Position numbers and translations under genes: made by a program. Source: Lachnospiraceae bacterium (GTDB lineage Bacteria; Bacillota; Clostridia; Lachnospirales; Lachnospiraceae). Taken from it: 64,000 nt of DNA. Location: NCBI GenBank assembly GCA_017441295.1, contig JAFRYA010000006.1:206049-270048 (forward strand). Reading direction: 5' to 3'. This document shows, piece after piece, positions 19,136 to 27,403 of the stretch. Every line of letters starts with the position of its first letter. Positions within the stretch are counted from its first letter, which is position 1. The notes under the pieces are model-generated. The model made no database searches and had not been told where the DNA came from. It was given only the letters and a program-made list of their open reading frames with translations.

Positions 19136-19343
19136 TTATAAAATCTGCCTCCAATATATCCAAAAACACAATAAGCCGAAAGCCCTTAGTGAAGAGCGCG
19201 GCCGGATAGGACCCGAGCTCAGGACTGTCTGAGCGAAACGAAGTGGAGCGAGTTCCGCACGAGGGTCCGCGTTTATCCGGGTGTGCTCTGAACTTAGTAG
19301 CTTTCGAGCCGTGTTGTGGATATATTGGAGGCAGACTTTATAA
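19136..19343 (+). repeat. 208-bp nested palindrome (MITE-like or large structured RNA)
   Basis: The outer arms of 26 bp (19136-19161 and 19318-19343) are complementary with one mismatch (TGCCTCCAATATATCC against GGATATATTGGAGGCA). Inside are further paired stretches: CGAAAGC/GCTTTCG, CTTAG/CTAAG, CCGGATA/TATCCGG, GGACCC/GGGTCC. A central CTCAGGACTGTCTGAG hairpin and a GAGCGAAACGAAGTGGAGCG segment complete it. There is no coding capacity. Size and long terminal inverted repeats fit a non-autonomous transposable element; a clear target duplication was not found, so a structured RNA remains possible. It fills most of the 400-bp gap between rpsR and gdpP. Confidence 0.65.
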
Positions 19344-19396
19344 GTCACGAAAATAAAAATGCGCAAGAAAAAGAAAACTGCGATATAAGTATTCCT

Positions 19397-19442
19397 TTTA
19401 CTATTTCTGTATAATGTAGTATAATATCTTGACACAATGTCA
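19397..19442 (+). promoter_or_regulatory. gdpP promoter with a palindrome at the start site
   Basis: TTTACT (19397-19402), 17 nt, TATAAT (19420-19425); a second TATAAT lies at 19410-19415. A perfect palindrome TGACA-CAA-TGTCA (19430-19442) covers the expected transcription start and could be an operator. Confidence 0.5.
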
Positions 19443-19461
19443 CCTGAAGTGAGGTATTGAC

Positions 19462-21510
19462 ATGGAAAAAAAGATTAGACTTAAGATGGGATACATATTG
19501 AGGGGCTACAGGCTGTTTCCGGTATTGTTCGGAATAATCATTCTGGCCCTTACAGTTGTACTCTTTTTTATAGATACCAAGGCGGGACTGTGCGGAGTGG
19601 CCGCGCTGCTGATTTATCTGATCGCGCTGCTGATCTTCCAGCTGATCAATAACAAGCGTCTGCTGAATGGCATGGTCGGATTCATCCAGGGCTTCGAGAA
19701 TGTTGAGAGGGCGCTGGTCGATGACTTCCCTATTCCGTACGCGGTTACTGATTCCAATGGTATCGTTATTTTGTCCAATAAGAAGTTCGGCAGATTCTAT
19801 GACGGCGAATCCGGAGATATGTGCCTGACCGATCTGTTCAGGGAACTGAACGACGACGATCTGGTTTTCGAAGGCAATGAGAAGAATATTTCCATCGTCT
19901 ATGATATGAGGAATTTCAGGCTGAACCTGAAGAAACTGGACATCCCGAGAGAACTGCTGCAGGACAGCATTTTCGTAATGCAGCGCAGAGCTGAGTACCT
20001 GCTCGCGGTTTACATGTTTGACGAGACTGAGATCGTCAACATGATGAAACAGAGCGTTGAGCAGCAGATGGTAGTCGGCTCATTATACGTTGATAATTAT
20101 CAGGAGGTCATCGGTAATGTCCAGGACATCAACAAGTCCCTGGTTATCGCCCATATTGACCGCGTTATAAATGAATACTTCCAGAAGGTGGAAGGCATAG
20201 TCAGAAAGATCGAGAAGGACAGATATTTCATCGTATTTAAGAGAAAATACCTGGCCCAGATGCAGAGAAACAAATTCGACCTTTTGGATGAGATCAAGAA
20301 TCTGACCACGAACGATGAGCTGAAGGCCACCATCAGTATGGGTATCGGCGTCGGCGAGAATTATCTCAAAGACTGCGAATACGCTGAGCTCGCTCTGGAA
20401 CTGGCTCTGGGCAGAGGCGGCGACCAGGTTATTGTTAAGGAAGGCGAGCGCGTATACTTCTACGGCGGCAAGACCAGACAGGTTGAAAAGAACACCAGAG
20501 TTAAAGCCAGGGTTACTGCGCTGGCACTCAGGGACATCATTCTGGGCAAGGACCGCGTAGTCGTCATGGGACACAAACTCAGCGACGTAGACTCATTCGG
20601 AGCTTCACTCGGCATTTACAAGGCGGCTACTGCTCTAGGCAAGCGCGCGTATATCGTGCTGAACGAACTGAACAACTCAGTGCAGCCTGTGCTGGATATG
20701 TTTCTGGATGACGAGCATTATTCAAACAACGTGTTCATCTCCACGGAGGAGGCACACAAATACGTTAACAAGGACACAGCGTTGGTAGTTGTGGACGTCA
20801 ATAAGCCATCCATTTTCGAATGCCCTGAGCTGCTTGATCTGACTCAGACCATCGTGCTCATTGACCATCATCTGCAGAGCGGCGACAGAATCGACAACCT
20901 CGTGCTTTCATACACCGAGCCGAATGCGTCATCTGCTTCCGAAATGGTTACTGAGCTGCTGCAGTATATTACTGACAATGTCAAGCTGACCAAGAGCGAG
21001 GCTGAGGCCATGTACGCCGGCATTTTGATCGACACCAACTTCTTCACCAAGAACACCGGTGTCCGTACATTTGAGGCAGCTGCGTACCTTAGAAGAAGCG
21101 GCATCGACGTATCCAGGGTCAACGGACTCTTCCGCGACAGCCTCGAGGATGTCAAGATCAAGGCTGAAGCGATCAAGGGTGCTGAGATGCTTGCTGACGG
21201 ATTTGCCTTTGCTGCCGTCAAGGCAGACGCGACAATCAATCCGCCTGTTGTGGCTGCGCAGGTTGCCAATGAACTGCTGGCGGCCAAGGGCGTTAAGGGC
21301 AGCTTCACTATGACCGAATACGACGGCCAGATTTATATCAGCGCCCGTTCCATCGGCGAGACTAACGTCCAGCTGGTAATGGAGCGTATGGGCGGCGGCG
21401 GACACATGAATATGGCAGGTGCCCAGCTGAAGGGCAGTACCATTGAGGACGCCAAGAAGAAACTGAAATTAACATTAAAGAAAATGATAGAAGAGGGGGA
21501 CCTGAAATGA
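19462..21510 (+). CDS. gdpP: c-di-AMP phosphodiesterase GdpP (DHH-DHHA1)
   Basis: This 682-residue membrane protein hydrolyses cyclic di-AMP to pApA and so tunes potassium, osmotic and wall homeostasis. Two membrane helices lie within residues 12-60. A PAS-like segment with the sensor-like YAVTDSNGIVILSNKKF follows, then a degenerate GGDEF domain (residues ~170-300). The DHH domain has GHKLSDVDSFGASLG (370-384) and DHH (468-470), and the DHHA1 domain has GGGGHMNMAG (644-653). The first DHH motif reads SDVDS rather than PDxDA, which is normal in this family. The stop overlaps the rplI start by 4 bp. gdpP-rplI-dnaB is the canonical Firmicutes order. Confidence 0.96.
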   Translation: MEKKIRLKMGYILRGYRLFPVLFGIIILALTVVLFFIDTKAGLCGVAALLIYLIALLIFQLINNKRLLNGMVGFIQGFENVERALVDDFPIPYAVTDSNGIVILSNKKFGRFYDGESGDMCLTDLFRELNDDDLVFEGNEKNISIVYDMRNFRLNLKKLDIPRELLQDSIFVMQRRAEYLLAVYMFDETEIVNMMKQSVEQQMVVGSLYVDNYQEVIGNVQDINKSLVIAHIDRVINEYFQKVEGIVRKIEKDRYFIVFKRKYLAQMQRNKFDLLDEIKNLTTNDELKATISMGIGVGENYLKDCEYAELALELALGRGGDQVIVKEGERVYFYGGKTRQVEKNTRVKARVTALALRDIILGKDRVVVMGHKLSDVDSFGASLGIYKAATALGKRAYIVLNELNNSVQPVLDMFLDDEHYSNNVFISTEEAHKYVNKDTALVVVDVNKPSIFECPELLDLTQTIVLIDHHLQSGDRIDNLVLSYTEPNASSASEMVTELLQYITDNVKLTKSEAEAMYAGILIDTNFFTKNTGVRTFEAAAYLRRSGIDVSRVNGLFRDSLEDVKIKAEAIKGAEMLADGFAFAAVKADATINPPVVAAQVANELLAAKGVKGSFTMTEYDGQIYISARSIGETNVQLVMERMGGGGHMNMAGAQLKGSTIEDAKKKLKLTLKKMIEEGDLK

Positions 21511-21953
21511 AAGTAATTTTATTAGAAGACGTTAAGTCTCTGGGAAAGAAAGGACAGATCGTTGACGTCAGCGACGGCTATGCGAGGAACTTCATCATCC
21601 CTAAGAAAAAGGGCGCCCCTGCAACAGCAGACAATCTGAACAACCTTAAACTCCAGAAGGCCAATGAGGCAAAGGTGGCTCAGGAGAACCTCGAAGCAGC
21701 ACAGACACTGGCAGCAGATCTGGCCAAGAACCCTGTAGTTATCAAGGTTAAGACCGGTGAGAACGGCAAGCTTTTCGGAGCCATTGCCACCAAGGAAATC
21801 GCCGCAGCAGTCAAGGATCAGCACGGTCTGGATTTAGACAAGAAAAAGATCGTTCTGGACGAGCCGATCAAGGAACTCGGTGTTAAGGATATCAAGGTTA
21901 AACTCCACAAGGATGTTACATGCACCCTTAAGGTAGAAGTAGTGGAAGGTTAA
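21507..21953 (+). CDS. rplI: 50S ribosomal protein bL9
   Basis: This 148-residue L9 starts MKVILLEDVKSLGKKGQIV, then DGYARNFIIPKKKGAPAT (N-terminal 23S-binding domain). A long connecting helix and the C-terminal domain KVKTGENGKLFGAIATKEIA follow. Its ATG overlaps the gdpP stop codon (ATGA) and it precedes dnaB by 3 bp. Confidence 0.97.
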   Translation: MKVILLEDVKSLGKKGQIVDVSDGYARNFIIPKKKGAPATADNLNNLKLQKANEAKVAQENLEAAQTLAADLAKNPVVIKVKTGENGKLFGAIATKEIAAAVKDQHGLDLDKKKIVLDEPIKELGVKDIKVKLHKDVTCTLKVEVVEG

Positions 21954-21956
21954 TAA

Positions 21957-23318
21957 ATGGAAGACGATGCTCTTGTTAAGAAAATAATGCCGCACAATCT
22001 GGAGGCGGAGCAATCCGTCATCGGCGCTATGCTGATGGATCCGATGGCAATAGATACAGCCGGAGAGATGCTGGTTGGCGAGGACTTCTATTCTAAACAG
22101 AATGGGATTGTTTACGATGCCATCCAGGAACTCAGGTCAGAGAACAAGCCTGCTGACCCGGTTACTCTCAGCGCCAGACTGAAAGAAAAGGGCGTACCTG
22201 AGGAGATGGCAGGTCCTGAATTTGTCAGGGATATCATTGCAGCTGTCCCGACCTCAGCCAACGTCAAGCATTATGCCCAGATAGTATACGAGAAATCCAC
22301 TCTGCGCAGACTCATCAGGGTTTCACAGGATATTTCCGAGGATTGCTATAGCGGCACAGATAAGCTGGACACCATCCTTGAGAACACTGAGAAGAAGGTT
22401 TTCAATCTGGTACAGTCCAGGAATTCACGCGAGTTCGAACCGATCAGCGAAGTCGTTATGAAGGCGCTGCGCAGGATTGAAGAAGCATCCAAGACCCAGG
22501 GCAATGTTACCGGCATTCCGACAGGCTTCATTGACCTGGATAATATGCTGTCAGGCCTGCAGAGATCTGACCTCGTCATCGTTGCCGCGCGTCCTTCCAT
22601 GGGCAAGACCGCTTTCGTCCTGTCCATTGCGGACTACGTGGCATTCAGGAAGGAAATGAGCGTCGCTATCTTCAGCCTCGAAATGGCCAAGGAGCAGCTC
22701 GTTAACCGTCTCTTCTCAATGGAAGCCAAGATTGACGCGCAGAACATCCGCTCAGGAAATCTGTCAGAGAAAGAGTGGGAAGACCTCATGGAGGCTTCCG
22801 AGACCATCAGCGCGTCCAAGATCATCATTGATGACACGCCGGGCATATCCATGACCGAGCTGCGCTCAAGATGCCGCAAATATAAACTTGAAGAGGACAT
22901 TCAGATGGTCCTGATCGACTATATTCAGCTCATGAGCTCAGGCGGCAGGGTCGAGTCCAGGCAGCAGGAGATTTCAGAGATTTCCCGTGGCCTGAAAGCC
23001 CTCGCAAGAGAGCTGAATGTGCCCGTATTGGTGCTTTCACAGCTGAACCGTGCAGTTGATACCCGAAGCGGCAACAGGCCCGTATTATCGGACATCAGGG
23101 AGTCAGGATCGATCGAGCAGGATGCCGATGTCATCATGTTCCTTTACAGGGATGATTATTATAACCCTGATACAGAGAAGAAGAACGTAGCAGAAGTCAT
23201 TGTGGCTAAGCAGAGAAACGGCCCTGTCGGCACCATCGAGCTCACATGGCAGCCTAAATACACCAGGTTCGTCAATACAGCCAAGTCCGGTCCGAAGGAC
23301 GGCGGAGCATTCAAGTAA
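21957..23318 (+). CDS. dnaB: Replicative DNA helicase DnaB
   Basis: This 453-residue hexameric 5'-3' helicase has an N-terminal domain MPHNLEAEQSVIGAMLMD (primase-interacting), Walker A ARPSMGKT (211-218), Walker B ...MVLIDYIQLMSS, and motif SQLNRAVDTRSGNRPVLSDIRESGSIEQDAD. The length is typical and no intein is present. The weak SD GGAAGG lies inside rplI, so it is translationally coupled. A bidirectional terminator follows. Confidence 0.97.
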   Translation: MEDDALVKKIMPHNLEAEQSVIGAMLMDPMAIDTAGEMLVGEDFYSKQNGIVYDAIQELRSENKPADPVTLSARLKEKGVPEEMAGPEFVRDIIAAVPTSANVKHYAQIVYEKSTLRRLIRVSQDISEDCYSGTDKLDTILENTEKKVFNLVQSRNSREFEPISEVVMKALRRIEEASKTQGNVTGIPTGFIDLDNMLSGLQRSDLVIVAARPSMGKTAFVLSIADYVAFRKEMSVAIFSLEMAKEQLVNRLFSMEAKIDAQNIRSGNLSEKEWEDLMEASETISASKIIIDDTPGISMTELRSRCRKYKLEEDIQMVLIDYIQLMSSGGRVESRQQEISEISRGLKALARELNVPVLVLSQLNRAVDTRSGNRPVLSDIRESGSIEQDADVIMFLYRDDYYNPDTEKKNVAEVIVAKQRNGPVGTIELTWQPKYTRFVNTAKSGPKDGGAFK

Positions 23319-23322
23319 AATA

Positions 23323-23351
23323 AAACAGCTGCCTGTTCAGGCAGCTGTTTC
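23323..23351. terminator. Bidirectional terminator between dnaB and ferredoxin
   Basis: The 11-bp stem AAACAGCTGCC / GGCAGCTGTTT has a TGTTCA loop. The T-run is good on the minus strand (TTTTATTTTA) for the ferredoxin and weaker on the plus strand for dnaB. Confidence 0.85.
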
Positions 23352-23380
23352 AATTTGCGCAAATTTAGTTTTTATAATAA

Positions 23381-23551
23381 TTACTCCTGTGAGATAGCAC
23401 TTACAGGGCAGGTGTCTGCGCATGAACCACATTCGATGCACTTTTCTGGGTCGATTTCATACTTGCCATCGCCCTCAGCAATAGCCTCGTTTGGGCAAAC
23501 GCTTTCGCATGAACCACAGCTTAAGCACTCATCAGAAATTACATATGCCAT
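23381..23551 (-). CDS. 2[4Fe-4S] ferredoxin
   Basis: This 56-residue clostridial ferredoxin begins MAYVISDECLSCGSC. Two complete cluster motifs are present: CLSCGSCESVCP and CIECGSCADTCP. It is a soluble low-potential electron carrier and a possible partner of the Fe-S reductase in this window. The strong SD AAGGAGGG lies 8 nt before the ATG. It is divergent from the DUF1858 gene and ends at the shared bidirectional terminator. Confidence 0.95.
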   Translation of the reverse strand: MAYVISDECLSCGSCESVCPNEAIAEGDGKYEIDPEKCIECGSCADTCPVSAISQE

Positions 23552-23667
23552 AATATGTCCCTCCTTCTTAATGATGAAAAAATCATAATACTTTTAAAAA
23601 AAATATACAAGAGAAAAAACGAAACTTGAAATTATTTGTACAATATCACAGTATTAAAGACGCAATA

Positions 23668-23696
23668 TTGAAAAAAACTGTTTAATATACTATAAT
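23668..23696 (+). promoter_or_regulatory. Promoter of the DUF1858 gene
   Basis: TTGAAA (23668-23673), 17 nt, a perfect TATAAT (23691-23696). The SD TAGGAGG follows upstream of ATG 23735. Confidence 0.85.
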
Positions 23697-23734
23697 TACG
23701 CCAGTCCAAAAAAGCGTTATAGGAGGATAAATAA

Positions 23735-23935
23735 ATGTCAGCAATCACTAAAGACATGACAATCGGTGAGATCTTAAGAGTTGATGAGGGCCTTGTCCCA
23801 ATTCTTTTAGAAACAGGTATGCACTGCCTTGGATGCCCGTCAGCACAGGCCGAGAGCCTTGAAGAAGCATGCTGGGTTCACGGCACAGATGTAGACGCAA
23901 TCGTTGAGAAAATGAACGCATTTCTGGCACAGTAA
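23735..23935 (+). CDS. DUF1858 redox-disulfide domain protein
   Basis: This 66-residue single-domain protein matches the DUF1858 / hybrid-cluster-associated redox disulfide family. It shows [42 protein letters not shown] with CLGC as the CxxC pair, then [16 protein letters not shown]. Members occur in anaerobes and are thought to act in redox or nitrosative stress, but the biochemical role is not established. It is divergent from a ferredoxin, which may hint at a redox link. It has its own promoter and terminator. Confidence 0.88.
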   Translation: MSAITKDMTIGEILRVDEGLVPILLETGMHCLGCPSAQAESLEEACWVHGTDVDAIVEKMNAFLAQ

Positions 23936-23949
23936 TAGATATAAATTAG

Positions 23950-23979
23950 AGCTGTCACTTTTGTGACAGCTTTTTTTTG
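23950..23979 (+). terminator. Terminator of the DUF1858 gene
   Basis: The stem AGCTGTCAC / GTGACAGCT with a TTTT loop is followed by a run of eight T. Confidence 0.93.
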
Positions 23980-24135
23980 TGCGCTGAAATTGCTGCGCCA
24001 TGTTTTGCAGATGGTGGACGTTTTGTTAATGGCATGGCCACGTTTTGCAATCCATAGGCGTATTTGGGCTATTTTGAGACATATTTTGCAATTTGTGGGC
24101 GTTTTTTGACTCATAAATTGCATAACGTGGCTGGC
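23980..24135 (+). repeat. Family-2 nested inverted repeat, copy 1 (3' side of the nuclease-like gene)
   Basis: Outer arms GCCACGTTTTGCAAT (24037-24051) and ATTGCATAACGTGGC (24117-24131) pair with one mismatch. Inside, GCAATTTGTG...CATAAATTGC (24088-24121) forms a second hairpin around GGGCGTTTTTTGAC. Related half-sites (TGCGCCATGTTTTGCAG, GGTGGACGTTTT) lie further left. The same core recurs at 25223, 35212 and 45340. No transposase is nearby. Confidence 0.65.
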
Positions 24136-24143
24136 TACAAGAG

Positions 24144-25151
24144 TCAGCTTGACTTGAATAGCATCTTAAAGGTCAGCTCCCTTCTGTCGGCGTATTTAAG
24201 AAGCAGCGAATCGCGATTTTTCCTATTTAAGGCTTTACGAACCAGAACAAAAGCGGCCTCAATGGACTGGAAGCTATGTAAATCTCCAGAGGTGAGGCTA
24301 ATCAGCTTGTATCCGGATTCCTTGAGTGCATTGCCCTTTGCTTTATCATATTTATGCTGACGAGAATCAAGATGGGTCAGGTTGCTGTCATACTCGATTA
24401 CAGCCCGCTCCGCATTCCAGACGAGGTCACCGCGGCAGGTGTTAAGACCCAGCAGATTGGCAGCTTCTTCATTCAATGTGATTTCTTTATTAAGCTGCAG
24501 TCCGGTCAGATTGTAACCTCCTTCTGATAAAGGCAAAATGCAAAATACAGCTATCTTTGTTTCTGCTGGAGAATATGAGCCTTCCAGGACATATCGGACA
24601 GCTCTCATGGCTTGGCGGTGGCCAGTATTTCTTTTTGCTGAAAGTACATAATCAGAAATCATCGAAAGATTTGTGACGGGGCTGCGAAAAACCTGGCCAA
24701 GTTCAGATGCTGAATCAATAGCGTATTCAGCACACAGATTGCAACCTAACTCAACCAGCAGCGGAAGAGGGAGCCGGGAGGCAAATGTCAAAAAGCAATA
24801 TTCGGGGCTGGCCACATATATATTAAAGCCTTGCAGCTCTTTAGACAGCTGGTAATTATTTAATTGGATGAAACTATTCTCTGGCAGATGCCTGGAAATA
24901 ACAGAAAAGCGAATGTCCCTGGAACGATGTTTGGCATTTGAATCTGGCACTAAAACATGAAGAGGCAAGGTGAGGCCTAGTTCAGATGCGATAAGTCTGG
25001 CTGAAGCAGAATGAACATGTGAAATGATATTTACAGGCAGAGAAACCCGCTCACAAATTTTGTAAGAATAAGATCTGGGATTTTTGTGTTTGGAATAATC
25101 CAACCAAAACGAAAGCGCGGAAGCGCCTGAGATAATAATAGAATTTTTCAT
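24144..25151 (-). CDS. AbiEi-like / Vsr-like (DUF559) nuclease-domain protein, function unknown
   Basis: This 335-residue protein begins MKNSIIISGASALSFWLDY, reminiscent of AbiEi-type antitoxin or regulator proteins. The C-terminal third resembles the Vsr/DUF559 PD-(D/E)XK fold: RGDLVWNAERAVIEYDSNLTH with an ExD-type pair, then HKYDKAKGNALKESGYKLISLT. The middle is not recognised. The fold assignment is a pattern-level inference. A modest SD (AAAGGAA) lies 8 nt upstream. Flanked on both sides by family-2 inverted repeats and with no operon partners, it looks like an accessory cargo gene; anti-phage or regulatory roles are possible but unproven. Confidence 0.55.
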   Translation of the reverse strand: MKNSIIISGASALSFWLDYSKHKNPRSYSYKICERVSLPVNIISHVHSASARLIASELGLTLPLHVLVPDSNAKHRSRDIRFSVISRHLPENSFIQLNNYQLSKELQGFNIYVASPEYCFLTFASRLPLPLLVELGCNLCAEYAIDSASELGQVFRSPVTNLSMISDYVLSAKRNTGHRQAMRAVRYVLEGSYSPAETKIAVFCILPLSEGGYNLTGLQLNKEITLNEEAANLLGLNTCRGDLVWNAERAVIEYDSNLTHLDSRQHKYDKAKGNALKESGYKLISLTSGDLHSFQSIEAAFVLVRKALNRKNRDSLLLKYADRRELTFKMLFKSS

Positions 25152-25222
25152 AGTTAAATTCCTTTTTGAATAATTGAATTAGTGTTCCTTAAAGAATAAG
25201 AAACGAAATATTTGGTATTAGA

Positions 25223-25363
25223 GTAGCCACGTTCTGCAAGTTATGGGCGTTTTTTGACCCATAACTTGCGATTCATGTCTCAAAACAGATGAAATGCGCC
25301 CACAAGTTGAAAATTGTGGCCGAACTATACAGAAAACGCCCATAGACTGCAGATTGTGGCTAC
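25223..25363 (+). repeat. Family-2 nested inverted repeat, copy 2 (5' side of the nuclease-like gene)
   Basis: Outer GTAGCCAC (25223-25230) and GTGGCTAC (25356-25363) are exact complements. The homology extends inward for about 33 nt per arm (TCTGCA..TATGGGCGTTTT on each side). Nested are a perfect 12-bp hairpin GCAAGTTATGGG / CCCATAACTTGC (25236-25269) and CCACAA / TTGTGG (25300-25319). It lies between the nuclease-like gene and potD. Confidence 0.7.
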
Positions 25364-25378
25364 ATCAGCCAGCGAGAG

Positions 25379-26581
25379 TTATTTCTCATATCCTCCGCAG
25401 CGCTTGGAGATGCGCCTCTTCTTGCGGATGGCCAGAACGGCCCAAAGGATTATGACGAGCACCAGTGCGGCGCACGTGAAGATGATATAGCGGCCCAGGA
25501 CGTTGTCGGAGGTCTTGACGGAGAGCCAGAGCTCGTTCATGAGCTGGCTGCCTTCGACTGAGAGGGCGTTGAATGCCTGGCCCTTGGAGAGCAGTTCTTC
25601 GGATGGGTAGGCGATTTCATTCTCGTTCATTTCCTCGTCCATGTATTCCTTGGCAGCTGAGAATGGGGTTGAATAGCCCAGGTACTCCAGGTTTGGGCCG
25701 CAGATTTCAGGACTGCAGAGGAAATTGATGAAGAGCTCAGCTGCCTCTTTGTTGCGGGCACCCTTTGGGATGCAGAGCGCGTCAACGAAGAGGTTGAAGC
25801 CTTCTTCAGGAGCGTAGAAGCTCAGGTCTTCGTTCTCCTCGACCATGAGCAGGTAGTCGCCTGCGTAGTATGGAGCGATCCAGGCTTCTTCTCTTTCCAT
25901 CTTATCGAAAATCTGGTCCATGACATATGCCTGTACCAGGTTCTTCTGTTCTTTGAGTTTCTCGGTAACGGCACTGAGTTCTTCTTCATCCTCGGTGTTG
26001 AGGCCGTAGCCGAGCAGGAGCTCGCCTGCCGCGAACGCGTCGCGAGGGTTGTCGAACATTAATATCTTGCCGGCGTAGGTTGGGTTCCAGAGCAGGTCCC
26101 AGCTGCCGGTGTCTTCTTCATTTACGTATTTGGAATTATAAATAATGCCTACATAACCCCATGTATAAGGCACGGAGTATTTGTTCTCCGGGTCGTAGGC
26201 CATGTTCTTGAAACTGTCATCCAGATATTCATAATTCGGGATGTTGTCGAAATTAAGTTCTTCCAGCCTGTCTTCGGAGATCAGCTTCTGAATCATGTAA
26301 TCTGAAGGCACGATGACATCATATGCATACGGGTCTGTCTGCAGCTTGGTGTACATGGTCTCGTTGCTGTCGAAGGTCATGTAGTTGACTTTGATATTCG
26401 GGTATGCGGCCTCAAACTCGGCGATGACATCAATGTATCCATCGGTGCCGTCGGAAATATACTGTCCCCAGTTGTATACGTTGAGGGTGACGGTATCTGC
26501 TGCGTATGTGCTGCCGGAGAATGCGAAGACCGGAATGATCATCATGGCCAGCGCCAGAATGATTGAAAGGAGCTTTTTCAA
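25379..26581 (-). CDS. potD: Spermidine/putrescine-binding protein with C-terminal membrane anchor
   Basis: This 400-residue extracellular solute-binding protein captures polyamines for PotABC. It has a signal peptide (MKKLLSIILALAMMIIPVFAF, likely cleavage after AYA) and no lipobox cysteine. The body has LNVYNWGQYISDGTDGYIDV, VIVPSDYMIQKL and VPYTWGYVGIIYN. Residues ~367-390 form a single membrane helix (FTCAALVLVIILWAVLAI) followed by a basic tail, so it is tethered at the C-terminus instead of by lipid. The start is TTG 26581 immediately after the potC stop, with AAAGGAGG 8 nt upstream. Specificity for spermidine versus putrescine cannot be read. Confidence 0.92.
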   Translation of the reverse strand: MKKLLSIILALAMMIIPVFAFSGSTYAADTVTLNVYNWGQYISDGTDGYIDVIAEFEAAYPNIKVNYMTFDSNETMYTKLQTDPYAYDVIVPSDYMIQKLISEDRLEELNFDNIPNYEYLDDSFKNMAYDPENKYSVPYTWGYVGIIYNSKYVNEEDTGSWDLLWNPTYAGKILMFDNPRDAFAAGELLLGYGLNTEDEEELSAVTEKLKEQKNLVQAYVMDQIFDKMEREEAWIAPYYAGDYLLMVEENEDLSFYAPEEGFNLFVDALCIPKGARNKEAAELFINFLCSPEICGPNLEYLGYSTPFSAAKEYMDEEMNENEIAYPSEELLSKGQAFNALSVEGSQLMNELWLSVKTSDNVLGRYIIFTCAALVLVIILWAVLAIRKKRRISKRCGGYEK

Positions 26582-27403
26582 TTAAGCGGCCTCCTTTCCG
26601 GCGCGCAGGCGTCTCTTGGCCGAACCGCTTCTGGCCTGCAGCACATTCATGGTTACCATCAAAATCAAGATGACAATGAACATGAGTGAGAACAGAGCGT
26701 ACAGCTTTGGATGGATAGGTTTCTTGGTGTAGTTGTATATTTCGACAGGGAGGGTCAGGAAGCCTGAACCTGTAACGAAATATGAAATTACGAAATCGTC
26801 CAGTGACATTGTGAAGCTCATGAGGGCGCCTGAAATAATGCCCGGCATGATCTCATGCAGAGTTACTTTGAAGAATGATTTGATCGGGGTGCAGCCCAGG
26901 TCGAGAGCTGCATTTGTGAGGTTCGGGTCCATCTGGGCGAGCCTTGGCATAACGTTCAGGATAACGTAAGGCAGGTTGAACGTGATATGCGCGATGAGGA
27001 GTGTCCAGAATCCCAGGACAGTCTGAAGCCTCAGAACAGTACCCGTGAACGCGAACATCAGGGCCAGAGAAACACCGGTAACGATGTCCGGGTTGGTCAT
27101 TGGGATATTGGTCAGGCCCATAACCAGCGAGCGGATGCGGCCTTTCATGCTGTAGATCCCCATGGCTGCCATTGTGCCCAGAATCGTGGCAACGGCGGTG
27201 GAAAGCACTGCAATGATAGCAGAGTTTCTGACCAGCAGGAGCAGGTTGGTATCCTTGAAGAGTTCAGCATATCTGCTGAATGTAAATTCCTTGAAAATAG
27301 CCAGGTCAGTGCCCGAGCTGAAGGAAGCTACCATCAGTACGATGATAGGCACATACAGGAACAGGAAGACGATGACGGTAACGACTTTGGATGCTTTTCT
27401 CAT
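26582..27403 (-). CDS. potC: Spermidine/putrescine ABC transporter permease PotC
   Basis: This 273-residue inner permease has six predicted helices. The ATPase-docking EAA loop is DLGCTPIKSFFKVTLHEIMPGI. SLDDFVISYFVTG is characteristic of PotC. The ATG overlaps the potB stop by 4 bp, with GAGGAGG upstream inside potB. Confidence 0.95.
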   Translation of the reverse strand: MRKASKVVTVIVFLFLYVPIIVLMVASFSSGTDLAIFKEFTFSRYAELFKDTNLLLLVRNSAIIAVLSTAVATILGTMAAMGIYSMKGRIRSLVMGLTNIPMTNPDIVTGVSLALMFAFTGTVLRLQTVLGFWTLLIAHITFNLPYVILNVMPRLAQMDPNLTNAALDLGCTPIKSFFKVTLHEIMPGIISGALMSFTMSLDDFVISYFVTGSGFLTLPVEIYNYTKKPIHPKLYALFSLMFIVILILMVTMNVLQARSGSAKRRLRAGKEAA

